The notes: generated by a model from the sequence alone, not told the origin. DNA of 64,000 nt from Diabrotica undecimpunctata (GCF_040954645.1 NC_092811.1:123711411-123775410), one strand, 5' to 3'. Numbered from the stretch's first letter, positions 31,320 to 42,318 are shown. Translations and numbers: made by a program.

Positions 31320-33035
31320 GAAAAATATTTTTTATGAACAAATCTTTTTATTTTTTCTTTGTTTTTTCTTTTTCCCTTCTTATCCTTTTCTATTTGAAGA
31401 CATAGACGGAACTTCATAAAGAATGATTGTTATTAGAATATAATAGAATTTATTTGGTCAGTATACAAAAACAGTTTTGTTTTTGACAATTCAAAGGAAT
31501 AGTGAAACTTTTTACATACATACATATAAAATTTTTGCGAATTTAAACATTACAAACAGATATTTAATATTAACCACTAAAGAAACGATAAACACACTAA
31601 ATGTAAAAAGCGTGTAAAAACTGTACTTAGGTATTCCGTTTTTGAATAGAAACAATGTTTCAAAAAGTGTGATTTGATTTTAAGCCCAAACGATAAGTGG
31701 AGGCTTTTGACTTCATCTGGCCAAACATTATACAAACCAACATCAGTCGAATTTTTTATGCTCTTTGTCAACCTCAAACGTTTTGCTCTAAAAATCTCTA
31801 GATCTTGTATCGTGGTCATGGAAGTTGAAGTTTATGTTAAACTTACCTTTGTTGCATGAATTTCAATCAGGGTCTCATATATAGAGTGAAGGTGGTGTCA
31901 TAATACCTAAATCCAGAAATAAAGATTTACAGTGTCCTCTATACTCTGCTCTTGCAAGTATCCTCACTTTTTTTTGTAGTTTAAAAATTCGATCTGTGTG
32001 ACAAGAACTACCCCAAACAGTTCATACTGTAGATGACTATGGAATAGTGTAAAGTAGCACATTCTAAGGGTACTTTTATGAATCATATAAACTAAGTTGC
32101 GTATTAAAAATATGCTTGTACCAAATCTAGAACTCAAGTAATCTGTATGAGCACTCCAATCCAAAATGTCATCTATAAAGGTTAACAAGTTTAACACTAT
32201 TTCTTGAGATATACTTCCAATCGGAACTAAAAATCAAATTCTAATTTTTCTCTTTATTTAGCTTCAGCCCATTATGTAAAAATAAGTTTTTTGCTTGCTG
32301 GGTATCGCTATCTATTTTAATTTTTAAATTATGTTGATTAATATCAATATTAATGAGAGTTGTATCATCTGCGAAGCAAACACATTTTATAGGAAAAGTA
32401 TAGTGAAATAAATCGTTCAGATAAATAAGAAACAAAGTGGGTCCTAATATCGAACCTTGAGGAACCCCATATTCGACAGTGTTAAACTCAGAATAACTGT
32501 TATTAAGAAAAATTGCCTGTTTTCTATTTGTTAAATATGATCTAAATAGATTAAGAGTGTTTGCCCTAATACCGTATTTATGCATTTTTTCCAACAGTAA
32601 TTCATGCGAAACACAGTCAAAAGCTTTGGAAAAGTCGCACAATGTCAAAGACACAAAATGACCTTCCTCCAAGCCATCAATTATATCTCTCACAATTTTC
32701 TGTATAGCTATAGTGTATTTTTATGTATGAGAGAGTAATAAAACAATAAATTATGTATGCAAATCCCTAAACTGTTGATACGGGTGACTCAATGAAAAAC
32801 AGATATTTGTCAACAAGTTTACAGAAGTATATAGGAAAACAATTTTAAATTGAGTATGATCACCAGGTATAAAGGTTGGAGCAGAATAGAATACAATAGT
32901 TGTGAGGGTTACTAATCCCTAAATAAGTTTGCCAGTGTCGGAGTGATGGAGGTTAACAGGTACTAATGAATTTGCAAGAAATGTAAGATGTTTATTTTAT
33001 TGGTTATATAACCAATAAAAGTTTAATAAGTACCT

Positions 33036-33177
33036 ACCTATTTGCAAAATAAAGTTTAATTCTTTAGATAAAATAAAACGTTTTATTTTATCTATTTGCA
33101 AAATAAAGTTTAATTCTTTGCCTATTTGCAAAATAAAGTTTAATTCTTTAGATAAAATAAAACGTTTTATTTTATCT
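33036..33177. repeat. Tandem repeats with two 28-bp perfect palindromes
   Basis: A 29-bp unit reading CTATTTGCAAAATAAAGTTT plus AATTCTTT occurs three times (from about 33037, 33091 and 33122). Units one and three are followed by a perfect 28-bp palindrome centred on AAAACGTTTT (33066-33093 and 33150-33177). The whole forms an 85-bp period. It lies between the left TIR and the transposase start and could be a transposase-binding or promoter region. Confidence 0.85.
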
Positions 33178-33393
33178 GAAATGAGTGCATTCCACGAAGT
33201 AAGGGTTTCAACAATCAAACATTTAATTCTTTAATTCCAGGAATCTACGACAGTAATTGACTAGATAATTACCTTCTAAACTTATTCCACAGAAAATATA
33301 GGAAGGTCCAAGTGGTGTATTCAAAATTCTTAACAGTTCACTAAAAGTAGGTACTTCAGTTGCAAGGTGCAGTTTATTGTGTATACTAGTGTT

Positions 33394-34734
33394 ATGGAAA
33401 ATTTGGAAGTGCCGTGTAAACGCCGAAAAATTGGTCCTCTAACAGTTAATGAAAAAACATTAATATTTAATTGTTTTAAATCATTTACAGACAAACGTTT
33501 ATGTGAAAGTGTTGATGAGACCGTTGAGTTAGTTAGCAGTACACTTGGTGTTGGGAAATCTACGATTTACAGAGTTATTAAAGAAGAGAAATGTGGTAGT
33601 TTTCAAATGCCACGTAATGCTCCAGGGAAACCAAAATTTCAAATAGAATATCATTTTAAAGAAGGACTTCGACGGAAAGTGCATGAATTCTTCTTTAGAC
33701 AAGAATTTCCAACATTGGATAAAGTTTTTGTCTCAGTTCGAGATGATAAGGATTACCCAGAAATGAGTCGAAGTACGTTATGGAAACTTTTAAAAGAAAT
33801 AGGCTTCCTCTGGAAAAAGAATCCCAGAAAGTCTATTTTATTAGAAAGAAGCGATATTGTCAAATGGAGAAGACATTTTCTAAGAACCATAAAGAAAATG
33901 AGAAACCAAAAAAGAAAAATATTTTATCTTGATGAAACATGGATCAACGAGGGTCATACACCAAATAAATTTTGGCAGGATGAAACTGTTACAAGTCAAA
34001 GGCACGCTTTTGTAAATAACTTATCTACTGGTTTAAACCCACCATCAGGAAAGGGACGCAGGCTGATAATAGTACACATTGGCAGTTCAGACGGTTTTGT
34101 TGAAGGTGGTTTATTAACTTTTGAATCAACTCGTACCGGTGACTACCATGAAGACATGAACGCTGATGTCTTTCAAGAATGGTTCGAACAAATGATAGAT
34201 CTTCTTCCTAAGAACTGTGTAATAGTAATGGATAATGCAAGTTATCACTCCAGACTTATAGAAGGACTGCCCACAACCAAGTGGTTAAAAAAAGACTTGC
34301 AGAATTGGCTGAGTTCAAAAAATATTACGTACCATCCCGGATCTATAAGAAAGGAACTTTATTCGTTATGTGCCCTTCATAAAGAAAAATTTAAAAAATA
34401 CGAAATTGATGAAATTGCCAAAAATCGTGGAATGACAGTACTTAGATCCCCACCATATCATTGTGAATTAAACCCGATTGAACTGGTATGGGCACAGATA
34501 AAGAGTGAAGTTTCAAGAAAAAATACCACTTTTAAAATTCATGATGTTAAACAGTTGTTTTTGGAGGCCGTAAATAATGTAAAACCTGAAAACTGGGAAA
34601 AGGCAGTAAATCACACTATTAAAGAAGAGGAAAAAATGTGGAAGCTGGACAATATTACTGATAAAATGATCGAGCCAGTTATTATAAATCTTGGTTCTGA
34701 AAGTTCATCTTCTGAATCTGATTTGGATTTGTAA
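33394..34734 (+). CDS. DD82E transposase (Tc1/mariner superfamily), intact
   Basis: The frame is open from 33367; I prefer the second Met (MENLEVPCKRRKIGPL, 446 aa) because the upstream nine residues are not motif-like. An N-terminal helix-turn-helix (STLGVGKSTIYRVI, about residues 50-62) is followed by a second HTH (MSRSTLWKLLKEIGFLWKK). The DDE_3 core has FYLDETWINEGHT (D180), VIVMDNASYHS (D280) and HCELNPIELVWAQIKSEV (E363). Exactly 82 residues separate D280 and E363, far longer than the 34-39 of ordinary Tc1 or mariner enzymes. The C-terminus is a Ser/Asp-rich tail. It would cut and paste the element at TA sites in the nucleus. Confidence 0.9.
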   Translation: MENLEVPCKRRKIGPLTVNEKTLIFNCFKSFTDKRLCESVDETVELVSSTLGVGKSTIYRVIKEEKCGSFQMPRNAPGKPKFQIEYHFKEGLRRKVHEFFFRQEFPTLDKVFVSVRDDKDYPEMSRSTLWKLLKEIGFLWKKNPRKSILLERSDIVKWRRHFLRTIKKMRNQKRKIFYLDETWINEGHTPNKFWQDETVTSQRHAFVNNLSTGLNPPSGKGRRLIIVHIGSSDGFVEGGLLTFESTRTGDYHEDMNADVFQEWFEQMIDLLPKNCVIVMDNASYHSRLIEGLPTTKWLKKDLQNWLSSKNITYHPGSIRKELYSLCALHKEKFKKYEIDEIAKNRGMTVLRSPPYHCELNPIELVWAQIKSEVSRKNTTFKIHDVKQLFLEAVNNVKPENWEKAVNHTIKEEEKMWKLDNITDKMIEPVIINLGSESSSSESDLDL

Positions 34735-35634
34735 CAAGTAGCTGTAAGTTTTATATTAATATTTTTATTCATCTATTCAACATACCTTAGACGGTTTTAA
34801 AAACTCTTTTTCTCTTTTGTAATTTTTAAAAATTAAAAAAAATGTGAATTTTTTAAAACCCTTTTTAATGTAGGCCAGTCAGTTCTAATATAGTGTGTGA
34901 TAAAAGAGGTCACTTTTGTTTACATACACATAACACTTTATAACACTGAAATAATTAATTTATTTTTTACAATTATTCAAAGTAATTTTTCAATTAATCT
35001 TGAGCACGCCCATGGAGTGGTCGGAGCTACCAGTTAAAATTATGCTAATTACTCTCTCGTTCATAAAAATAAACTATAGTGTAGTGCTACATTATTTTCT
35101 AAAGCCATATTGATTACACTGAAGTATTTTGTGTTTTTCTAGATATTCTATCAAACGAACATTTAGAATAATCTCAAAAATTTTGCCGAAAATGGAGATG
35201 ATTGAAATGGGACGATAATTTCAAATTTCATCTAAAGCCCTCTTTTTGAACACTGGTATTACTTTTGTTACTTTTAATATATCTAGGAAAATCCTTTCAG
35301 TAATACAATTATTATAAAGTATAATTAATTTGTCAATAATTATATCGATTGTTTTCACAATTATTTTTTTTTGTTTAAGAAATAAAAATCCGTGCAGTGT
35401 GAATTTTTCAATCTATGCAAACATTCCTGATTTCAGTATCACTAACAGGTAATAAACATATAGAGTTGCAAGGAGAGTGTACATCTTTCAAAAAATCTAT
35501 GCTACATTTTCATTTGTGCAATTAAAAGAACTTCTAATATGTTTAGCTACTGAAGTAAAGTAATTATTGAAATCGTTTGATGTAATCGAGCTTGGACAGA
35601 CCTTTTAATTTTGAAATTTATTTCTGTGATAATT

Positions 35635-35863
35635 TATAACTTTCCGCGAATAGACGAACAGATTAACATTTTCAAAACCAGAGGGCACACGAACTAGAGC
35701 ACGGCCACGAAGGAGATGGATTGATGTGGAAGAAGACCTACAGATTGTAAGGGTCAGAAGATGGAGGAAAGTTGCCGGGAATCGACAGAAGTGGCGGCAT
35801 CTTTGTGAGCAGGCCAAGATCCACAACGGATTGTCGAGCCACTTATGATGATGATGAATCCTC
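35635..35863 (+). mobile_element. RTE-like LINE 3' end with ATG tail
   Basis: The + strand encodes FSKPEGTRTRARPRRRWIDV, then EEDLQIVRVRRWRKVAGNRQ and KWRHLCEQAKIHNGL, the extreme C-terminus of an RTE-type ORF2, and ends in a GAT-repeat tail (35848-35858). Only the last ~65 codons are present. Confidence 0.75.
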
Positions 35864-35888
35864 ATTTTTAGGGTTTTTGAAATATTTG

Positions 35889-36145
35889 TTATATTTCATT
35901 GTCTTCCCATATTTTGGTCATCTTCTCCATAGTGATCTTGACTAGATTACATCTAAGTTTTATCTTCTCATGGAGTGTCCCTGTTTTTGGGATCAGTAAT
36001 TCCAGATATAAGTAAGATTTTACAACATAAACCCGATCAATTTTAGTTATACCTGAATGATTGTTGTGTTGCCTATCTAGTAACATGATTTTTGTGTTCA
36101 TGATATAATATTTAACTCCAGTCAACCCTTTTACATACATTTTAT
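35889..36145 (-). mobile_element. RTE-like RT thumb fragment
   Basis: The minus strand reads NTKIMLLDRQHNNHSG, ITKIDRVYVVKSYLYLELLI and LHEKIKLRCNLVKITMEKMT. It matches the region after the YADD box in RTE-type RTs (KTKIM... YLGSLI... EIKRRI). About 85 codons, no YADD box. Confidence 0.6.
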
Positions 36146-36415
36146 AACCTTCGAAGTGAAAAAATGCACCATAACATCTGTATATAAATCCTCAAATTTT
36201 TAATTACTGTCTAATCAGCTGGTTTAGGAAAATTTTAGCACTACCAAATTTTAACATCTATTGGGTTACTCAGAATCGGACATAACTACAGACGATGTAC
36301 AGACCTGAACAGAAACGAGTGGTTTTGTAATAATTCTTGATTCAAAACTTCCGAGTAAAGTTTGGGAAATGGTTCTGAAACTACTTTCTCGGTACATTTT
36401 TATTATCCGAGGATA
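36146..36415. other. No gene recognised
   Basis: Short AT-rich interval before the mariner element; nothing recognised. Confidence 0.4.
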
Positions 36416-37334
36416 GATTGATATTAAACTAGCCTTTGATAGATGGCTCTACTTGATACCGAATTGGTTTCGGTGTTGACATTTGCCATTCGTGACATGA
36501 CGTCTGTCAAAATTTTAATTTTTAAAAACAATTAGTTTGATTTTTACAGCCGTCAAAAGCAAGAAAATTTTGTGTTTTCGGAGAAATGGAAAAAGTCGAG
36601 TATCGTTCGGTGATACTCGACAAGGGAGAGACGCTTCGGAGACGCTTTTGGCGATGATACGGCGCGATCCGAAGGATTTTTTTCGCCGATTTATCGCCGT
36701 TGATGAAACCTGGGTGCATTATTACACACCGGAAACCAAAGAACAGTCGAAATAGTGGCGCAAACGCGGCAAAGAGCTGCCGAAGAAGGCAAAGAGGGCA
36801 CATTCGTCCGGCAAAGTGATGGCGACTGTTTTCTGGGATGCGAAGGGCATCATCCACATCGACTACTTGGAAAAATGAAAAACAATCAATGGTGAGTATT
36901 ACGCAGCATTATTGGATCGATTCGATGCCGAATTGCGTCGAAAACGCCCCGGTTTGGATCGCAAAAAAGTGTTCTTTCACCAAGACAATGCACCGGTTCA
37001 CTGATCGGCCGTCGCTATGGCAAAATTACACGAATTGGGCTATGAATTGGTTGAACACCCACCGTATTCCCCAAATCTTGCCGCCAGCGATTTTTTCCTG
37101 TTTCCAAACCTAAAAAAATGGCTCGTAGGACGCCGTTTTGCAACAAATGATGTTGTCGCTGAAACTTCGGCCTATTTTGAAGAGCTCGAGCAAAAGTACT
37201 ATTCGGATGGGATAAAAAAATTGAAACATCGTCTTATTAAGTGTATCGAGCTAAAAGGGGACTATGTTGAGAAATAAATCGATTTAATTCCAAAAAACTT
37301 GTTTTTTCTATCAAAGGCTAGTTTTATATCAATC
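36416..37334 (+). mobile_element. mariner element (DD34D), internally deleted
   Basis: The ~28-bp TIRs begin GATTGATATTAAACTAGCCT on the left; the right end is the complement with TATAAAACTAG, so they differ at few positions. The 919-bp length is short for mariner (about 1.3 kb) because the DNA-binding half of the transposase is missing. Base composition inside (CGG- and GC-richer) contrasts with AT-rich flanks. A clear TA duplication was not seen on the right, so the exact ends may be off by a few bases. Confidence 0.85.
36586..37277 (+). pseudogene. mariner transposase, DNA-binding domain deleted
   Basis: It starts MEKVEYRSVI, as mellifera-type mariner transposases do, then jumps by frameshift/deletion to SETLLAMIRRDPKDFF and the catalytic core. 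The three aspartates are in VDETWVHYYTPETKEQSK, FFHQDNAPVH and YSPNLAASDFFLF. There are 34 positions between the second and third, the DD34D signature. Stops occur after EQSK, after DYLEK and after NAPVH. It ends GDYVEK-stop. Confidence 0.88.
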
Positions 37335-37677
37335 CCCCCTCGTTTGACAGGAATAAACCAAAATATAAAGGGTCATCCAATAAGGGTTTCGGAACTTTTC
37401 CAGCTGGCAGAGTCCATATTTTTTAACTTACAATTTTCAAATTGGCTGTCATTTATGAATAAAATTTTTTTCCTTTATTGCGCGACAATGAGCTGGCCAA
37501 ATACCCAAGAAGGTGGAGGCCAATAAACTAAAGACGTATAGTCTCTTTTGCCAAATCACTATTGTGATAGGTATAGTGTAAAATAACACAAATAAAATTG
37601 TTTCAAAATGGGTGTTCTATTCGGGCAATTCATCATTTTACGACCGCCATCAAATCAAAAGTGATAGCCCCACTTAA
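37335..37677. other. No gene recognised
   Basis: Unassigned sequence between the mariner and piggyBac elements. No coding trace. Confidence 0.4.
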
Positions 37678-39894
37678 ACCTTTCACCACTGAACATGTTT
37701 TTAGTAGCAATTATTAAAAAAACTATATAAACTATTTCAAACTGGTAACAAATTCTCAAAAATATCATAATTATATTTTTTGGAAAATCTGGAAAACCAA
37801 TGTGGCGGTGGGATCTATTGTCCCAGTAGTGTTTTTCCGTGGGACCATTTGTCCCTCTAGTTATAGAATAGAAGCAAAATAAATTCAACGTTTTGTTCTA
37901 CGACCACTTTTTGCACTAAGGCGTCTCTTTACCATAGCCTTTTCCTTACCCATTTGTATCATCTGTACTGTGGCACAAGATATGAAATAAGAGGTATTTT
38001 CTTATGCTGGATTTCTTGATAAATAATCCAAGAGTTAACAATTGCTATCATTATAAGTTTGTAATAAACCTTCCTCCACCATTTGGTTGATACTTTTTGA
38101 TCTGCGAGATTAACTCCACCCATAAAACTTTTATAAAAGATAATAGATTCAGGACATGTAATTTCTGCTTTATTGTCATTCTTCAATGTCCTGTTAGTGA
38201 CACCAATTTCAGTAGAATGGCAATTCGACATCAGTAATACCTCCTTGGTATCCAACCACCTTGCAGCAGTTATGCCATCTTCAGTGACTAAGAATTCACT
38301 ACTACCTCTATTCGCAAGTTTATTTTCGAAAACAGGAGTGTTTTGTCGATGCTTCCGACACAAGCAAACGGTATGTTTTGCATCAAATTCACACTTGTGA
38401 AAAATCTGTCGAAACAGATACAAACTGCTGGAGATCGGATACTTGCTGCCTCTTATTGAACACTCGTTCTCCAAAGGTGCCCTCTGAGTGTAAAACTTCC
38501 TTACCTGCATATATATCAAAGTCATAGATATATCCATTCTTGGCGTCTGATCTTTGCCATAGTTTTATTCTTCTTTTGATCGATTTCATTGGAAGATATT
38601 GCTTGAGACTAGATCGTCCTTTGAATTCTGTCATGTCCTCATCTATTGATTGGTGAGAACTTTCAGATCCAGCTTGTTGAAATGTTTTTTTAAGCAAGAT
38701 ACAAGGTTATCCAAGTAATAAGTTTTTGAGCAATTCTCTGGTTTTTGTGGAACAGTATAATACATTTTGGACAAAAGCAACGTACATCGGTCTCTGCCAA
38801 TAGACCGCTTTATAAAACAGTTGGAAAGAGATTAATTAGACGACCAGTAATGATAAAAACTGGGTACACGATTATAACTCATTACTAACGTACAGCCTAG
38901 AACAAGCATTATTTCATACATGTCCGTTTTTGGTATATTTTTATTCTAAATGAGTAATAATCTCTGATCCGTACAATCAGTTATATGAACTAGTAGACTT
39001 CTGGGAAACAATTTTAGAAATACATCTAACTTCGTTGATGATCAGTCCAAATCTAACAAAACTACACCATTTGCTTCAGTTGGAATTTGTTTCTTTAGGT
39101 ACAAAGCTTTTTTCAGGAGATTTCCATGTAACTTTCTTAAAAATTTTAACATTCTTGTTAGAATTATCACCTTGGTTTTGTGTTAGTTGAAAGTCTGTTG
39201 TGTTAGTTACCTTTGGTTCTATTAGTTTCGCTTTCGCTTTCATCCATTTCACTCATCTCATCTATTGTAATGTCGTTATCCGACAACTCAAAGTCGCTAT
39301 CTTCAGCCGAACCATCAAATGGCTCATCGGATTCAGAGGATATAGAAATATCACTCAAATGCCCAGCTATTTCCACTAATTCTTTTTCTGTCAATGCTTT
39401 GCGGCTCATCCTAAAAAGAACAAATCAACAAAACACGTAATAACAGCAAAAATGTAGAAATCATTTTAATATATTTCCCTATGATTGGGACAAATAATCC
39501 CTTTTAATATTACTATTGGGACGTATATGTCCCACACACATTCTTATGCAAAAAACTTAACATTTACAACAAAGAACCAAATGTTTTATCTATAGTGACA
39601 CTTACCTGTAACTGTTAAATCCACTAGTATATAGAGAATTGGCTTTTCAAAGCGTCAGCAGTTTGATTTCTATAATAATCTCACTTTTATACTTCAGCGA
39701 TACAACACGTGTACTATTTCTGCCGCAATAACTGAAAATGAATCACAATATACGTTGTATTTTGTATTGCCTACCTCCACAAAGATTTAGAAACACTGAT
39801 TACATAAACTTTTACGTATTTTTGGGAGAATATAGCCCAACAGTTATTTTGAAATATCCGTCGGGACATATATGTCCCGATAGTGGCAAAAGGG
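37678..39894 (-). mobile_element. piggyBac element, degenerate, TTAA target duplication
   Basis: TTAA flanks both ends (37674-37677 and 39895-39898). The right end reads, inward on the minus strand, CCCTTTTGCCACTATCGGGA; the left end is a decayed version (ACCTTTCACCACTGAACATG). Palindromic motifs of the form GGGACATATATGTCCC recur near both ends: about 37812 and 37840 on the left, 39487, 39519 and 39863 on the right. The interior encodes a broken piggyBac transposase. Confidence 0.88.
37959..39409 (-). pseudogene. piggyBac transposase, fragmentary
   Basis: The N-terminus at 39409 is MSRKALTEKELVEIAGHLSD followed by a very acidic stretch, typical of piggyBac proteins. The middle is unreadable. 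From 38697 the catalytic region appears: SIDEDMTEFKGRSSLKQYLP (first aspartate), YIYDFDIYAGKEVL (second) and, after a frameshift, SFMGGVNLADQKVSTKWWRK (fourth conserved aspartate). The C-terminal Cys-rich finger is missing or lost. Multiple shifts make it non-functional. Confidence 0.85.
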
Positions 39895-40010
39895 TTAAAC
39901 CAAAATAGACTCAAAGATTATTTGATGTCAAACAACTTACGTTACTGACAAAATTTTAGTACAGTTTTTGTAAAAAGGGTGTATTTGTTTATCCGGGATT
40001 GGTTTAGATA

Positions 40011-40655
40011 GGCATCAGACTGCCCGACCGACCACAGACTGCCCGAACAACCAACTTTTGTGTTTTTATTTTTAAACTCATATACTCGTTCGTGTTCCAT
40101 TGACTGACCGTCAAAACGTCAGGAGAGTGTAGTAGCATAACCACACTTTTGTAATATTATTTTACCGGTCTTTTTGTAAAAAATTGAATTATGGATAAAA
40201 TTAGCAGCGATAATTCTCTTGATAAATTGTTTATCACTTATTTGATGTGGAGACGTCTTCGTAGGCGTAGAACAGTTTGGGCGCGTGACATTTTTTAAAA
40301 AAGACACCAACAAGGAGAATTCTTTGTGTTATTCATTCATTCTATTAAATGATTCTATTAAATTTCAAAATTATTATCGCATAAGCAAGCTCAAATTTTA
40401 TAGGCTAATTAAAAATTTTGAAATGTCAATGGTGAATGTCATTGCTCAGAATAGTATAAATGAATGCGAAATGTTCCATATTCATCGACCAAACGATCAA
40501 AAATTCCTACAAGTCCGAATTTCAAAAACTGGACGATCGCGATCGGTCGCTATAAGGGATGGACGGTTCACCAGTCTGACTCTGCGTATGCATTTTCATA
40601 GACTTGTAATATTGGTCGATCGTGGACGGTCGATCCGGTCGAGCAGTCTGATTCC
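40011..40655 (+). mobile_element. PIF/Harbinger-derived MITE
   Basis: The inverted ends GGCATCAGACTGCCCGACCG and the complement of GGAATCAGACTGCTCGACCG enclose about 645 bp. Inside, from ATG 40191, broken frames read MWRRLRRRRTVWARDIF, KRHQQGEF and DSIKFQNYYRISKLKFYRL, the N-terminal region of Harbinger-type nucleases. GATCGnnCGATCG-like repeats occur near the right end. No 3-bp target duplication was recognised. Non-autonomous. Confidence 0.72.
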
Positions 40656-40754
40656 TCCCTTATTTTTTTGTTTTGTTAGACCGATTCCGTGATTATTTTC
40701 ATTTATTTATTTCTTTGTTGATTTGTTGACGAAGACGAATACATGTTTAAAAAA

Positions 40755-41355
40755 TTTTTTCAATAAAATTATTTATAAAAATGTATATAAAAAACCCATT
40801 TGGGCTATGTTAAATTGACAAAACGTTTCCGGAATAAGTATTCCATCATCAGTGTCAGGTTAATACATGGAAATAGCCACTAAATATGGGGGTAAAAACC
40901 CTTTAAAAATTGCTAAATGAAATTTAGTTTACATTATGTCTAGTTTATAATTAAGATGGTAAAGTTACCGTTGGATTGGTAACATGGCGACATATGACTC
41001 TACATTAAGTTGCAAGTTCTGAGACGGTATGTCTACGAGGACTTTATTGAGTTGCTTTAATAAAGTCCTCGTAGACATACCGTCTCAGGACTTGCAACTT
41101 AATGTAGAGTCATATGTCGCCATGTTACCAATCCAACGGTAACTTTACCATCTTAATTATAAACTAGACATAATGTAAACTAAATTTCATTTAGCAATTT
41201 TTAAAGGATTTTTACCCCCATATTTAGTGGCTATTTCCATGTATTAACCTGACACTGATGATGGAATACTTATTCCGAAAACGTTTTGTCAATTTAACAT
41301 AGCCCAAATGGGTTTTTTATATACCTTTTTATAAAGGATTTTATTAAAAATTTTT
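40755..41355. repeat. Foldback element: ~295-bp inverted arms around a 10-nt loop
   Basis: The left arm (about 40755-41048) and right arm (41059-41355) are near-perfect reverse complements separated by GAGTTGCTTT. The centre reads GGACTTTATT on one side and AATAAAGTCC on the other. Only scattered mismatches and one-base gaps are seen, becoming more frequent in the outer ~40 bases. It would form a giant hairpin in single-stranded DNA or RNA. Confidence 0.93.
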
Positions 41356-42192
41356 TTTAATATATGGTATACAGCCAACTACAGGAACTTAGTTTCCTTG
41401 TGGAAAACATGTTTGGTTTAGTTTAAGGCTCGTTATTTCTTATCTATTTCAAAATAAGACATTCTTAGACGAGGGGTAGTCCATTAGAACGGACTGGCGT
41501 CCATTCTTACACCTGTTTTTGGTCAAAAGAACTCCGACTCACACCGCTGCCTGATGAGTTCAGCTGCTTGGACATACCCCTGTGTCACCCCTTCCTCTTT
41601 CTAGTGGCTTAAAGGGCGGAGGTGATAAATAGTGTATCCAGGATGCCCAATAGCGCTCTTTTTGTCTTAAGAACTCGCTCAATATGCTCAGCTGTTCTGA
41701 TATACCGTTGTACAATAATTTCAAGGTAACGCACACTCTTATTCGGCACAATCTAAACCTCCTCTATGCTGATCTGCACTTCTCTCAGTTTTTGTCACCC
41801 TATTAACAAAACTGCTTATGTGTTTTGTGGATACTATATCCAATCCCTTTTCGTTCGTCCAGTTCGTCCAGGTTAGTCACGGATACGTCTGTCAAATCGT
41901 CGACATAGCCTACAAGGTGAAAGACAAGTGGCAACTGCAGACCCAGTACGTAACATAGTACATTTTCCACAATATAGGTTCCAAGACAGACGACTGCAGA
42001 AAACTCGTAACTCATATTGAATTATATTGAAGCTCTCTCCCTGATTCGCATGATAATATATTCTCCTATTGTTTAGGAAGACTATATGGATATCAGATAC
42101 AGATAGGAATCCTTCATATTCCGCTCTGCTTCCGGAGAACTTACACTCCCAAAAGTGTCACCAACATACAGTAGATCCTAGAAGGTGGTGTA
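41356..42192. other. No gene recognised
   Basis: Mixed sequence with no motif that I can assign. Some GC-richer patches (41480-41620, 41870-42000) look like old LINE material but no RT motif is readable. Confidence 0.4.
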
Positions 42193-42318
42193 CTAGTATG
42201 TTCTTCTTCTTCTTCTTGTAGTGCCTATGCCTATTCGTTTCGGATGTTGGCGACCATCATGGCAATTTGTATTTTGCAAACTGCGGCTCTGAAAAAATTT
42301 GTGATTGTTGTGTTGAAC
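42193..42318 (-). mobile_element. RTE-like LINE 3' tail
   Basis: It begins on the + strand with CTTCTTCTTCTTCTTG and TTCGGATGTTGGCGACCATC, the complement of the 3' end shared by the RTE copies in this window. The minus strand encodes FFRAAVCKIQIAMMVANIRN, close to the C-terminus of the 53284-55158 protein. Confidence 0.75.

Larger units (their letters stand above)
32711..35076 (+). mobile_element. Complete IS630/Tc1/mariner-superfamily transposon of DD82E type
   Basis: The 2366-bp element has inverted ends (TAGTGTATTTTTATGTATGA on the left; complement of TAGTTTATTTTTATGAACGA on the right, both continuing GAGAGTAAT). It is flanked by TA target duplications (32709-32710 and 35077-35078). Excision restores the host LINE frame. 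It carries one uninterrupted transposase gene and, ahead of it, tandem repeats with palindromes. The TIRs are ~30 bp and a few percent diverged. I see nothing that would obviously disable it. Confidence 0.92.
31440..35600 (-). mobile_element. CR1-like LINE, split by the DD82E transposon
   Basis: The minus strand upstream part (35600-35079) encodes KVTKVIPVFKKRALDEI, NYRPISIISIFGKIFE and QYGFRK-stop-CSTTL. It is cut at the TA by the DD82E element and resumes at 32710 with AIQKIVRDIIDGLEEGHF, LTLCDFSKAFDCVSHELL (motif A), EYGVPQGSILGPTLFLIYLN and the catalytic CFADDTTLINI. The thumb (31964-32197) and the C-terminus VGLYNVWPDEVKSL follow, ending FYSKTEYL near 31620. Joining across the insertion gives STTL-AIQK, a continuous LINE sequence. 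It lies just downstream of PRMT7, antisense. Confidence 0.83.

Noticed and set aside
33036..33177. Possible CRISPR-like array
   Set aside because: Repeats are too few, spacers are themselves repeats, and the context is a eukaryotic transposon; no cas-like genes anywhere.
36522..36857. Minus-strand 111-codon frame over the mariner element
   Set aside because: Antisense of the mariner transposase core, where the DD34D motifs are on the + strand.
40285..40692. 135-codon open frame
   Set aside because: Its middle matches part of a Harbinger nuclease, but the end runs out through the element's terminal repeat; it is a decayed fragment, not a gene.
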